Shown here: positions 52,118 to 60,952 of the stretch, in pieces | Layout: each line of letters starts with the position of its first letter | Numbering within the stretch: position 1 is the stretch's first letter | NCBI GenBank assembly: GCA_009774175.1 | Contig: VSNG01000020.1 | Coordinates: 4,492 to 68,491 of the forward strand | Source: Lachnospiraceae bacterium | GTDB taxonomy: Bacteria; Bacillota; Clostridia; Lachnospirales; Lachnospiraceae | Direction: 5' to 3' | DNA: 64,000 nucleotides | Notes under the pieces: generated by a model | Seen by the model: the letters and a program-made list of their open reading frames with translations, nothing else | Database searches by the model: none | What the model was told of the DNA's origin: nothing | Made by a program: the position numbers and the translations under genes

Positions 52118-53050
52118 CTACTCCATACGCACCACCAGCTTGAACACCGCCGTATTCGAGTAAGTGAGGGGCTCCCCATGCATGAAAAACACAATACCGT
52201 CCACCGGCGCGGTCAGCTCCTCCATAACTTCCCCTTCATAAGCGTCAATGATGCGGGCCAATATCTGTCCCCGTTCCACCTCTGCCCCCACCGAAACCAG
52301 CGAGTCAAACAGTCCCGCAGCCGTCGTCCTGACAGACACCATGTCCACATCCCGCACCACGCAGGACTGATATCCGTCATGCCCGTGATACTCGATAATC
52401 CCCTGCTTATGCATAAAAGTAAGAATCCCCCGGATTGCTTCACCGGCGCTGTTTTTGTCTACCCGGGTTGTGGTGGTGGTGTACATGCTGAAAGCCTGCG
52501 TCTCCCAAATCTGCCAGTTATAGTTTAATGTAGTCGTATCATAAGGACGCACCTGGCGCAGTACCACATAAGGCATACCAAACTGTCTGGCAAGCTCCTG
52601 ATCTTCAAAACCTGTGGACATCATACGCACGTGGGGCATAAACTCCCCCGGCATATAGAACGAAGTAAACTGAATCCCGAAACGGTACTCTGAAATTACC
52701 TGAAACAGGCCGTCCGCGATACGCTGGGTCGTTTCCCCCAGGCAAAAGCCCGGAAACATTCGGTTAATATCCGTGTTATCCACCGGCCAGAACCGCTTCT
52801 GTGTATTGATGGAATAAGGATTTACGCAGGGAATCACAAGAACGCTGCAGCCATCCGCTATTTTTCCTTCCGCCTCCATCTGTTTTAATTTCCTGACCAG
52901 CCGGGCGCAGCAGTATAACTGCTGCACCTCGTTGCCCCGCATACTTCCCACGATGCAGACCGACTTTTCTCCTTTTCCGAACACATAGCCTGTCACGCGA
53001 AAGTGATCCCTGTACAATCCTTTTAGCTCATAGACAATAACCTTTTTCAT
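52118..53050 (-). CDS. Succinylglutamate desuccinylase/aspartoacylase-family paralogue lacking zinc ligands
   Basis: 310 residues of the AstE/AspA branch of M14 zinc carboxypeptidases, including the C-terminal beta-barrel (LTAPVDGIVFFM). The usual HGxE zinc motif reads SMRGNEVQQ (Arg38 where His is expected, Glu41 kept). The later zinc His, seen as LDIHAS in the neighbouring paralogue, is replaced in IQFTSFYMPGE. NRMFPG is kept. It probably does not hold catalytic zinc in the standard way. It may be a regulatory or structural partner of the intact paralogue, whose stop it overlaps (ATGA). Last gene of the operon. Confidence 0.85.
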   Translation of the reverse strand: MKKVIVYELKGLYRDHFRVTGYVFGKGEKSVCIVGSMRGNEVQQLYCCARLVRKLKQMEAEGKIADGCSVLVIPCVNPYSINTQKRFWPVDNTDINRMFPGFCLGETTQRIADGLFQVISEYRFGIQFTSFYMPGEFMPHVRMMSTGFEDQELARQFGMPYVVLRQVRPYDTTTLNYNWQIWETQAFSMYTTTTTRVDKNSAGEAIRGILTFMHKQGIIEYHGHDGYQSCVVRDVDMVSVRTTAAGLFDSLVSVGAEVERGQILARIIDAYEGEVMEELTAPVDGIVFFMHGEPLTYSNTAVFKLVVRME

Positions 53051-54009
53051 CTCTCCTCCCACCGCTTCCCGCAGGCTTCTTTCCGAAGCAGTCTGCCGAT
53101 CAGGGAACCCTCGTCTACCACCGGATACTCCCTGATGGTAAATAAAATACCGTCCACCGGCGCAGTCACTTCATCCAGCACCGTCCCTGTCAGCGGATTG
53201 ATAATCTGCCCGATCAGTTCACCCTGATGCAGACATTCCCAATGTCCGACAGCCGGTATGAAAATACCGCCCGTAGCTGAATTAAGATAAACCACATCAT
53301 CGGGATCCCGGGATATAATCGGCTCTCTGACAGCCCCGGTATCCCCCGTCCATAGCCCCAGCTTTTTCATCAGATGAAAAATGCCATCCACCAGCTGATC
53401 ACCATAAGACCTTGTGATACGCATTCCCACACCCATTTCCACCACCAACGCGGGCGTGCCTGTACTGTTTAAGCTGTAGGCAAGCGTCGATTCCAGCACC
53501 GTGCTTGCCCCGTGCACCCAGATAAAATCCACTCCCGTCTCTGACGCCAGTTCAAGCAGCTCCTGTTCATGCAGTTTATTTACACGAATCTGGGGAATTT
53601 CCGTAAGATAAATATTGCTGGCATGAATATCCAGCGCCACAACCGAGCCCGACAGATCCCGTACGATCTGCGAAGCCAGAAACTCCGTCATATTGCCGTC
53701 CTGATGCCCCGGAAACAGGCGGTTCATATCCAGATCAAAGGCCGGAATACCCCGCGTAATGGAATCAATTCCCAACGGGTTCAGCGCGGGATAGATATCC
53801 ACAATCCCCGTAAGCTTTTCCTGCTGCAGTCCGATCCGTCTTGCCAGCTCAAAGCATACATACTGTCCCTCCAGTTCGTCACCGTGTATCCCCGTCACTA
53901 TACTGATTCTTTTTTCATTGCCTGTAAGCCGCTTCGGTTCAATCCTGTTTTTTCTGATTCGAAGCGTCTCGTCCGCCGGCAGCTCGATGGATGCCACTGT
54001 CTCTATCAT
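53047..54009 (-). CDS. Succinylglutamate desuccinylase/aspartoacylase-family zinc hydrolase (intact)
   Basis: 320 residues of the AstE/AspA group. The zinc ligands are intact: GIHGDELEGQ (His42, Glu45) and LDIHAS (His129). The general base Glu is in VVEMGVGMR, and NRLFPG is present. The C-terminal barrel (VTAPVDGILFTI) matches its paralogue. The family hydrolyses the amide of N-acylated amino acids; here the substrate could be the product of the ATP-grasp ligase in the same operon. Start at 54009 with GGAGG upstream. Confidence 0.9.
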   Translation of the reverse strand: MIETVASIELPADETLRIRKNRIEPKRLTGNEKRISIVTGIHGDELEGQYVCFELARRIGLQQEKLTGIVDIYPALNPLGIDSITRGIPAFDLDMNRLFPGHQDGNMTEFLASQIVRDLSGSVVALDIHASNIYLTEIPQIRVNKLHEQELLELASETGVDFIWVHGASTVLESTLAYSLNSTGTPALVVEMGVGMRITRSYGDQLVDGIFHLMKKLGLWTGDTGAVREPIISRDPDDVVYLNSATGGIFIPAVGHWECLHQGELIGQIINPLTGTVLDEVTAPVDGILFTIREYPVVDEGSLIGRLLRKEACGKRWEER

Positions 54010-54081
54010 CTTTTCCTCCATTTCAAAGGGCCGTTGTCCCTCGCAGCCGATTGCCAGACAGCCGGCTCCGCTTTTTCTCTG

Positions 54082-54876
54082 TCAACATAGGCCTTCCTCA
54101 CCCACAATCACTTCTATGGTCTGTTTCTGCGTACCGCCGCCGTGCATAATACCCCGATTGATGAGACAGTCCGAGGCATCCCTGCCCACACCGATTTTAA
54201 TATGGGCGTCTGTCACGGCACTGTCATTGGTAGGGTCAAGTCCGTACCATCTGCCCTGATATAGCACCTCCACCCATGCATGACTTGCCCCCTCGCCGAT
54301 AAGCATACCGGTCACATACCGGGCCGGAATCCCTTCCATTTGCAGCAGGGCAATGAGAATATGCGCATAATCCTGACACACGCCCTTTCCCAGGCAAAAA
54401 GCCTCCTCCGCTGTGGTATGCATCTCGGTAACACCCTTCTCATAGTTAAAGTCCCGATACAACTCATGCATCAGGAACAACCCTTTCTCATAGACATCCT
54501 CCGGAAACTTATCCGCCATTTCATGGTGATAAGCCCGCAGCTTTTCCCCTGCCCGGTTAAGGCCATGGGGATACCTGAAAACAGACGTCAGATCTTCATC
54601 TGCCTCTTCCTCCCAGAGCAGATTCCCTGTACGCACGCTGCCGGTTATTCGAAAGGAAAAGGTATGGTGCACAATATCATCTCTTCCATAAATCTGTCGG
54701 TTGCCGAAAGCATCCGCACCGATGCTGTAGGGTACAGCGGGAGACAACGCCACTGACACCCCCTCCGCCTTCTGCCGCAGGGTGTTTTTCGGAAAACATT
54801 TAATAGTAAAATGACACAGAGAAACCGGCTCGGAATATTCAATTTTCATAAAGTAATCAAAACGCAGTCGTTTCAC
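54082..54876 (-). CDS. Transglutaminase-like cysteine protease
   Basis: 264 residues. An N-terminal beta domain (KRLRFDYFMKIEYSEPVSLC) is followed by the papain-like transglutaminase core: Cys in GKGVCQDYAHI, His in GASHAWVEV and Asp in YGLDPTND. Start set at the GTG at 54876, which has AAGGGG upstream and begins at the family's usual first residues. Predicted to act in the cytosol as amidase or peptidase. Such genes are recurrently neighbours of alpha-E and circularly permuted ATP-grasp genes. Confidence 0.9.
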   Translation of the reverse strand: MKRLRFDYFMKIEYSEPVSLCHFTIKCFPKNTLRQKAEGVSVALSPAVPYSIGADAFGNRQIYGRDDIVHHTFSFRITGSVRTGNLLWEEEADEDLTSVFRYPHGLNRAGEKLRAYHHEMADKFPEDVYEKGLFLMHELYRDFNYEKGVTEMHTTAEEAFCLGKGVCQDYAHILIALLQMEGIPARYVTGMLIGEGASHAWVEVLYQGRWYGLDPTNDSAVTDAHIKIGVGRDASDCLINRGIMHGGGTQKQTIEVIVGEEGLC

Positions 54877-54889
54877 AATACACCCCTTG

Positions 54890-55552
54890 TTATAGAATTG
54901 TTTCTGCCAGCCGTACAATCCTGTAATAATCCGGCTCTGTCTCCTCCGCCAGATCCTTTAACAGTGTCAGTTTATCCGGCTCATATTCCAGACCGCTTCT
55001 CTCCACCCTGGGAATCATGCGGTGCACCTCCCGCGCCAGTTCCTTTCCCCCAGCGCCCAGTCTGGCATAAAGATCAATCCGCTCAATACGTTTACCCGCT
55101 TTAATAATGTTGCGAATCTGCTCCGAGTCAATCTGATCATCCGCAATACCCCAGAAAGCCAACAGGTCGTCGATTACATGCTGCAATTCTATAAGCGGCG
55201 CTTTACTGGCGCTGGCCTTATTCATTTCATAAACCGCAAGCTGTATATAAGACAATGCCTCCGATCCGATACTCTCCCGAAGAACCACCGCGTTGCCGTA
55301 GGCCCTGTCAAGATTGCTGATGATGGAATCCGGATTTTCACAGTCAAAGGGATACTGTTTCAGAAAAGCCGCCTTATCCCCATAGCTGTCCGGGATATCC
55401 AGCTTTTTGCAAAATTCCCTGTAGCTGTCGCCAAGTTCGTCAATCATCACGTCAAAGCTCTGGCAAAACATACGAAGCGTCGTATACACCCGCTCCGTAT
55501 ACCTTCCCAGCCAGTATAATCTGTCCGCCTGTTCTAATGAGATAATACCCAT
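54890..55552 (-). CDS. Alpha-E domain protein
   Basis: 220 residues, all helical, beginning ISLEQADRLYWLGRYTERVYTT, the alpha-E signature. Function unknown; it is almost always encoded next to a circularly permuted ATP-grasp protein and is thought to be its partner or a peptide-tag carrier. Most family members are near 310 residues, so this is a short form. Overlaps the ATP-grasp gene by 19 bases. Confidence 0.88.
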   Translation of the reverse strand: MGIISLEQADRLYWLGRYTERVYTTLRMFCQSFDVMIDELGDSYREFCKKLDIPDSYGDKAAFLKQYPFDCENPDSIISNLDRAYGNAVVLRESIGSEALSYIQLAVYEMNKASASKAPLIELQHVIDDLLAFWGIADDQIDSEQIRNIIKAGKRIERIDLYARLGAGGKELAREVHRMIPRVERSGLEYEPDKLTLLKDLAEETEPDYYRIVRLAETIL

Positions 55553-56853
55553 GTATCCTTAAATCCTCCTCCCTGCGATGAATTGACAATGAACGAGTCG
55601 GGATTTCTGGAAAAACGCGTCAGCCCGCTCTTCCATACCACCGGCTCTTCCGCCATCAATACAAATGCCCGCAAATCCGCCTTTCTTGGAATCACGCTGC
55701 CTTCTTCCAGAATATCCAGATCCTGAAAGTCAATGATTTCCTGCGCGATAAATCTTCTCGGTTCTCTTTGCAGCAGCGCAATAAACGCATCCTTCTGCTC
55801 CTTCGACATGCTTCTGCCAAACACTACGCCATAGCCGCCGGCCTCCGCCACATCTTTTAGCACCAGCCTGTCAAAATTTTCCAGTACATACTGCATATCC
55901 TTCTCGTAAAAAGGCAGGTAAGTGGGTGCATTTGCAAGAATCGGCTCCTCATCCAGATAATACCGAATCATCTTCGGCACAAAATAATATATTCCCTTGT
56001 CGTCCGCCACACCGTTGCCCGGCGCGTTTAAAAGCGCCACGTTGCCTTTGCGGAACACATCGTAAATATGAGGAATACCGATCAGAGACTCCGGATTAAA
56101 ATTCATGGGATCAAGATACTCGTCGGATATCCGCCTGTATACCGCACCCACACGCTCTCTTCTGCCGTCCACCGTCACATAGTACAGCTTATCGTCCTCC
56201 ACCATAAGCTCCGAACCGCTTACCAGATGGGCTCCTGTTTTTTCCGCCAGATAGGAGTGCTCAAAGTAAGCCGCATTATATCGTCCGGGCGTAAGAATCA
56301 CCGTATGCCCGCCGGTATTCACATAATCCATCGTGTGCCGTAAAAGCGCCGCATAGTTTCTGTTATCTTCCAGATGGTTGTGGTGAAACGTATCGGGTGA
56401 GCTTCTTCTGCAAAACTCCCTTGCAATCATGGGATAGGACGCGCCGGAAGGCACCCGCAGATTATCCTCCAGAACATACCACGTTCCATCCTTTCCCTTC
56501 ACCAGATCAATTCCTGAAACATGAGAATATATGCCCTTTGGCGGCAGAGCTTTCTCACACTCCGCCATATAACCGCCTGACGCAAAGATAAAATCCTCCG
56601 GCACAATCCCGTCTTTCACGATCTGCTTTTTACCGTATATATCTTTCAGAAACAGATTTAACGCCATAACCCGCTGTTTCAGACCCCGCTCCAGAAAGCC
56701 GAACTCTTCGCACGCTATCACTCTGGGAATGGCATCGAACGGAAACAGCTGCTCCTTAAATTCCTGATTTTTATAGATGCCGAACTTCACGCCGTAACGC
56801 GCCAGCAGTTCGTTGATTGTATCCGTATGCTGTAATAATTCAAGTTGCTGCAT
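55534..56853 (-). CDS. Circularly permuted ATP-grasp ligase
   Basis: 439 residues of the CP_ATPgrasp family, predicted amide or peptide ligases using ATP. Landmarks: RVIACEEFGFLERGLKQRV, KGIYSHVSGIDLVKGKDG, VLEDNLRVPSGASYP, VILTPGRYNAAYFEH, NAPGNGVADDKGIYYFVP and VLKDVAEAGGYGVVFG near the end. Start taken at 56853 (GGAG upstream). Substrates unknown. Central enzyme of the operon. Confidence 0.9.
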   Translation of the reverse strand: MQQLELLQHTDTINELLARYGVKFGIYKNQEFKEQLFPFDAIPRVIACEEFGFLERGLKQRVMALNLFLKDIYGKKQIVKDGIVPEDFIFASGGYMAECEKALPPKGIYSHVSGIDLVKGKDGTWYVLEDNLRVPSGASYPMIAREFCRRSSPDTFHHNHLEDNRNYAALLRHTMDYVNTGGHTVILTPGRYNAAYFEHSYLAEKTGAHLVSGSELMVEDDKLYYVTVDGRRERVGAVYRRISDEYLDPMNFNPESLIGIPHIYDVFRKGNVALLNAPGNGVADDKGIYYFVPKMIRYYLDEEPILANAPTYLPFYEKDMQYVLENFDRLVLKDVAEAGGYGVVFGRSMSKEQKDAFIALLQREPRRFIAQEIIDFQDLDILEEGSVIPRKADLRAFVLMAEEPVVWKSGLTRFSRNPDSFIVNSSQGGGFKDTWVLSH

Positions 56854-57469
56854 TCCATTTCTCCTTTTCATCCCCTGATACAAAGAGATCCCTCACAATC
56901 TCCGACAGCATTTCCGCCGTCTTCTCAATGCCGAAGCGGCTGGAATCAATCAGCAGATCCCGGTTGGAAAAAGGATCTGTATACTCGGGGCAATACCGCC
57001 TGTGGTACAATTCCCTTGATCGATCCACCTCCCGTATCATCCGCCTTGCCACCTTTTCCTCCATCTTTAAAATCTTCGTGCAGTTGGCAAACCTTTTCTC
57101 ATAAGGTGCATAGATATAAACGCTCAGCCTGTTTTCCATATCGGCCAGAATCGAATCCGCACATCTTCCCACAATAATGCAGGATTCCTTTTTCGCCAGA
57201 TCTTCTATGATATTTTTCTGGATACTGAAAATCTCATCCTGCATATTTGACAGCCCCATACCAAGGGGATATTGCCTTTTAAAATAAACGGAATTGGCAT
57301 TTTCTTCCTTTGCGCTGATAACAGATATCGGAAGTCCCATTCGTTTTGCCGTCTCCTCCACAATATCCCTGTCATAAAAATTCACGCCAAGATCCCACGC
57401 CATCAGCTGGGCAATGGTTCGGCCCATACTGCCAAACTGCCTTGAAATTGTAACCACATACTGTTTCAT
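56840..57469 (-). CDS. Cytidylate-kinase-like P-loop protein
   Basis: 209 residues of the cytidylate-kinase-like family. The N-terminus VVTISRQFGSMGRTIAQLMA is a short P-loop variant, and VNFYDRDIV, CIIVGRCADSIL and a lid-like RMIREVDRSRELYH follow. Probably binds a nucleotide or phosphorylates a small molecule; true cmk is usually a different gene. The ATG overlaps the permease stop, the end overlaps the ATP-grasp gene, so it belongs to this operon. Confidence 0.82.
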   Translation of the reverse strand: MKQYVVTISRQFGSMGRTIAQLMAWDLGVNFYDRDIVEETAKRMGLPISVISAKEENANSVYFKRQYPLGMGLSNMQDEIFSIQKNIIEDLAKKESCIIVGRCADSILADMENRLSVYIYAPYEKRFANCTKILKMEEKVARRMIREVDRSRELYHRRYCPEYTDPFSNRDLLIDSSRFGIEKTAEMLSEIVRDLFVSGDEKEKWNAAT

Positions 57470-58212
57470 GCGTTTCTCCTCTTTTTCTGTAGATTCCTGA
57501 CGAAAAAGGAAATCGTAAAATTAATGACAAAATAGATAATACAGGTAAGGCCGAACAGCACAAAAACATCCGATACGTTGACCGTACCCAGCCCGTTATA
57601 TTTCTGGGCCGAACTTAAAATTTTCTTGATTCTCGCCATCAGCTCAATGGTGGCCACGTTCGCCAGATAAGAGGAATCCTTAATCGTAGTAATCACCTGG
57701 CTTAGCAGCGTTGGCACGATATTTCTGTACGCCTGCGGCAGCACAATATAAATCATAATCTGCACAATGCCAAAGCCCTGAGAATGGCCTGCCTCAAACT
57801 GCCCTTCCGCCACTGAATTTAAACCTCCTCTGACAATCTCCGCAATGACGGAGGAAGTAAATAAAACCAGCGCCACCGCCGTTTTAAATAAAAGCTTTAC
57901 TTCCGCTGAGGACAGGCCAAACAGCTTTCTTTCCAAAAAACCGGGACAGGGACAGAACACCAGACAGATAAAAATCCACAAAAGTAAAGGCGTATTCCTG
58001 AAAATTTCTATGTATGCCACAGCCAGCCATTTAAAAACCCGAGTCTTCCTGCTGTTACAGTAATTGCGCACAAGCGCCAGCACCGAACCGAACAGAAGGC
58101 CCACTACCACCGCTATCAGCGCAATCATAACCGTAAACGCCACGCCTTTTAGCAGATAGAAAAGGACGGCTTTATTTGTAATAATTGCAATGCTTCCTCT
58201 GATCGTCTCCAT
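57466..58212 (-). CDS. Polar amino-acid ABC transporter permease (second)
   Basis: 248 residues, HisM/GlnP type with five helices and the coupling loop EIVRGGLNSVAEGQFEAGHS followed by VLPQAYRNIVP. Starts three bases after the first permease. Pairs with it as a heterodimer. Confidence 0.9.
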   Translation of the reverse strand: METIRGSIAIITNKAVLFYLLKGVAFTVMIALIAVVVGLLFGSVLALVRNYCNSRKTRVFKWLAVAYIEIFRNTPLLLWIFICLVFCPCPGFLERKLFGLSSAEVKLLFKTAVALVLFTSSVIAEIVRGGLNSVAEGQFEAGHSQGFGIVQIMIYIVLPQAYRNIVPTLLSQVITTIKDSSYLANVATIELMARIKKILSSAQKYNGLGTVNVSDVFVLFGLTCIIYFVINFTISFFVRNLQKKRRNA

Positions 58213-58215
58213 CTC

Positions 58216-58938
58216 TTACGCCACCCTTTCCGCTCTCCTGTCAAGCCCGTTTGTCCTGTCCTCTCTTTTCTTGAGAGAAATCTCCCACATGCTTGCCAGC
58301 GACGAAAGCGGACAGCAGACAAGAAAGAACAGCAGACCACTGACCAGATAGGCCGGCGCATATGCGCCTCCCGTGCTCTCACCCGTGACAAAACTGTAAG
58401 TAGTTGAAATCAGATCCGCGCCGCCCACAATATACAGACAGGAAGTATTTTTAAAAATATTGACTACCTGATTCACCATGGGCGGCAGAATGATCTTAAT
58501 GCTCTGGGGCAGAATAATATAATACATTCTGCCCACATAACCAAATCCCTGAGAATATGCCGCCTCAAACTGTCCGGCGGGAATTGCCTCAATACCCGCC
58601 CGCACCACCTCCGCCATATAGGCGCCGTGATAAATGCCAAGAGACAGTATGCCCGTTACCAGAATCCCCAGACTGTGTCCCGAAAAGGCCAGCGCATAAT
58701 ACAGAAAACACATCTGTAACAAAAGAGGAGTATTCTGAATAAATTCCACATAGATCCGTGCAGTCAACACAAGCGGTTTTTTCCCGCTGGTTGCAAACAG
58801 CCCAAGCACAATTCCAATCACAAGGGAAAGAAAAAGCCCAAACACCGCGGAGAGCACCGTATTTTGAAGCCCCAGCAAAAACGTTCCCCTGTAAACCCAT
58901 ATTTTATTCCAAGCGTTTGCAGAAAATAATCCAGCCAT
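58216..58938 (-). CDS. Polar amino-acid ABC transporter permease (first)
   Basis: 240 residues of the HisMQ family. LQNTVLSAVFGLFLSLVIGI opens the membrane part, and AEVVRAGIEAIPAGQFEAAY then ILPQSIKIILPP form the coupling loop. The second of two adjacent ATGs (58938) has the better distance to GGAGG. Lies 18 bases after the binding-protein gene. Confidence 0.9.
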   Translation of the reverse strand: MAGLFSANAWNKIWVYRGTFLLGLQNTVLSAVFGLFLSLVIGIVLGLFATSGKKPLVLTARIYVEFIQNTPLLLQMCFLYYALAFSGHSLGILVTGILSLGIYHGAYMAEVVRAGIEAIPAGQFEAAYSQGFGYVGRMYYIILPQSIKIILPPMVNQVVNIFKNTSCLYIVGGADLISTTYSFVTGESTGGAYAPAYLVSGLLFFLVCCPLSSLASMWEISLKKREDRTNGLDRRAERVA

Positions 58939-58956
58939 CATACCCTCCTCGTACAG

Positions 58957-59937
58957 CTATTCAATTCCATTTTCAGCAATCATACCCGCAATCGTACCGT
59001 CCGAAAGCCAGCCCGTAATCAGGTTCTCCACGTATGCGCTCAGGCCGGAGCCTTTGACCGTAGCCACACCGTAATCCTGCGGTGCAAACTTATCTTCAAT
59101 ATAAGTACGGTCGTCTGTATGGTAAACCGCCAGTATGGACTTATCCACACAGAAAGCGTCCACCTCTCCAGCGCTTAACGCTGTGGAAATAGTAGGATAG
59201 TCATCATACTGCGCAAAGCTTATGCCGTCCGTCCATGTTGCCGGATCAAAGGTCTCCGAATCAAAACCCGCCCCTTCTATAACGCCGTTCTCAACCATGG
59301 CCGCAACCAGAGACCTTGCGGAGGTGGAACCGGAGGATACGCCGACCTTTTTGTCAACCAGATCATTTATTGACGCAATGTCCGAATCCTTCTGTACAAG
59401 CACCGTCACATAATCCGTATAATAGGGCGTGGAGAAATCCCAGCTTTCCTTTCTCTCATCCGTAATCGTAAAGGTGGCAAGCACACAGTCAATGTCGCCG
59501 GAATCCAGAAGCTCCGTGCGGGTCGCCGCCGTTACCGTCGTAAACTCCACATCCACGCCAAGAGATTCCGCAATTTTTTCCGCCAGGTCTATTTCCATGC
59601 CGGAGTACTCTCCTGTCAGCTCATCCTGATAACCAAATCCGACAACTGCGTTTTTCACACCCACACGCAGAACGCCCCTGTCTATAATGGCCTGCACATC
59701 CGCCGCGGAGATGTCCTTTGCAGAATCTGCGGATGCCTCGCCTTCACCGGCCGTTTCCGTCCCTGTCTCCGCCGTGCTCTCTGTTTCTGCGGCGCCCTCT
59801 GCTTCCGTCTCGCCCGCCTCTGCCGCCGGTTGAGCCTCCTGCGCCGTCACCGACTTTTCTCCCAAACCACAGCCCGTAAGCAGCGTCATCACCATGGCCG
59901 CGCTCATTAACATTGCCGCTACACTCTTCTTTTTCAT
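58957..59937 (-). CDS. Amino-acid ABC transporter substrate-binding lipoprotein
   Basis: 326 residues. Signal peptide from MKKKSVAAMLMSAAMVMTLL, lipobox LTGC, an Ala/Glu/Thr/Gly linker of about 60 residues, then a family-3 solute-binding fold (LRVGVKNAVVGFGYQ, YSGMEIDLAEKIAESLGVDV, IDCVLATFTITDERKESWDF). These match the glutamine/glutamate/polar amino-acid binding group. Start after AGAGGAG. Confidence 0.92.
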   Translation of the reverse strand: MKKKSVAAMLMSAAMVMTLLTGCGLGEKSVTAQEAQPAAEAGETEAEGAAETESTAETGTETAGEGEASADSAKDISAADVQAIIDRGVLRVGVKNAVVGFGYQDELTGEYSGMEIDLAEKIAESLGVDVEFTTVTAATRTELLDSGDIDCVLATFTITDERKESWDFSTPYYTDYVTVLVQKDSDIASINDLVDKKVGVSSGSTSARSLVAAMVENGVIEGAGFDSETFDPATWTDGISFAQYDDYPTISTALSAGEVDAFCVDKSILAVYHTDDRTYIEDKFAPQDYGVATVKGSGLSAYVENLITGWLSDGTIAGMIAENGIE

Positions 59938-59995
59938 AATCTCTCCTCTTTTCCGAAGCATCTTTGCTTCTGATTTCTATGAAAAACACCCGCCT

Positions 59996-60721
59996 CTATT
60001 TGCGAATGATTTTTCCGAGAAAGCTTTTCAACCGCTCGTTCTTCGGTCTCTCAAAAAATTCCTCCGGCGCGCCCTCCTCCAGAATCTGTCCGTCCGCCAT
60101 AAAAATTACGCGGTCAGCTACCTGTCTGGCAAATCCCATCTCATGAGTCACTATCACCATAGTGATATTTTCCTTCGCCAGCCTAATCATTACGTCCAGC
60201 ACTTCCTGAATCGTTTCGGGATCAAGGGCGGACGTTGGTTCGTCAAACAAAATAATTTTTGACTGCATACACAGCGCCCTCGCGATTGCGATTCTCTGCT
60301 GCTGCCCGCCGGAAAGGGTTGTGGGATAAACATGCGCCTTCTCTTTAAGCCCTACTACCTCCAGATAATGCCATGCCAGCTCCTCCGCTTCCTCCCGGCT
60401 TTTATGATGCAGCTTCATGGGCGCCAGCACCAGATTTTTGAGCACCGTCATGTGAGGATACAGGTTAAACTGCTGGAAAACCATGGATGTCGTTCTTCTC
60501 ACAAGCAGCGTCTTATTCCGCGCCGTCATTTCCTCCCCGTCGATATACACATGACCGCTGTTTGGCGTCTCCAGAAAATTCATACAACGAACGGTTGTAG
60601 ACTTTCCTGAACCGGAGGGGCCGATAATCACAAGTTTTTCCCCTTCCCTTACCTCCAGATTTACATCCTTAAGCACATGATGATCTCCATAATATTTGTT
60701 GACATTCTCCAGTTTAATCAT
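59996..60721 (-). CDS. Polar amino-acid ABC transporter ATP-binding protein
   Basis: 241 residues, GlnQ/HisP type: Walker A GPSGSGKST, signature LSGGQQQR, Walker B IILFDEPTSALDPE and the H-loop VTHEMGFA. First gene of the operon. ATG at 60721 follows GGAGG. A 225-base leader with a terminator hairpin precedes it. Confidence 0.95.
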   Translation of the reverse strand: MIKLENVNKYYGDHHVLKDVNLEVREGEKLVIIGPSGSGKSTTVRCMNFLETPNSGHVYIDGEEMTARNKTLLVRRTTSMVFQQFNLYPHMTVLKNLVLAPMKLHHKSREEAEELAWHYLEVVGLKEKAHVYPTTLSGGQQQRIAIARALCMQSKIILFDEPTSALDPETIQEVLDVMIRLAKENITMVIVTHEMGFARQVADRVIFMADGQILEEGAPEEFFERPKNERLKSFLGKIIRK

Positions 60722-60748
60722 AATTACCTCCATGTCAGAGCGATCCAA

Positions 60749-60844
60749 TGCAGTCAGAACCTGTTTGCAATACTCCCTGTACGTCCATGCGCATCATAAA
60801 AGGCGCCCCTCCACTCTCTGAAAGGACGCCATCGTCTCCTCTTT
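60749..60844 (-). other. Two overlapping short leader ORFs before the ABC operon
   Basis: MASFQRVEGRLL, with a good GAGGAG site, ends at a TGA that overlaps the ATGs of a second frame beginning MMRMDVQGVLQTGSD. The second ends about nine bases before the ATPase ribosome site. They may be translated leaders; no regulatory codon run is seen. Coordinates are approximate. Confidence 0.35.
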
Positions 60845-60866
60845 CGTATACAGCCCTCGTAAGAAC

Positions 60867-60905
60867 AAAAAAACGTTTCCCCGGACTCATCCCAAAGAAA
60901 CGCTT
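60867..60905 (-). terminator. Terminator hairpin in the ABC-operon leader (attenuator candidate)
   Basis: On the minus strand AAGCGTTTC and GAAACGTTT pair over nine bases and are followed by a seven-T run. It lies between the promoter at 60953-60981 and the first gene, so transcription must read through it. Confidence 0.7.
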
Positions 60906-60921
60906 TTGTTTCGTATAATTG

Positions 60922-60933
60922 TATACATGTATA
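60922..60933. promoter_or_regulatory. Palindromic operator candidate of the ABC operon
   Basis: TATACATGTATA is a perfect 12-base palindrome just downstream of the expected start point, similar in form to GntR-family sites. No matching regulator gene is in the window. Confidence 0.5.
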
Positions 60934-60952
60934 TTTTATTGACCTGTTACAC

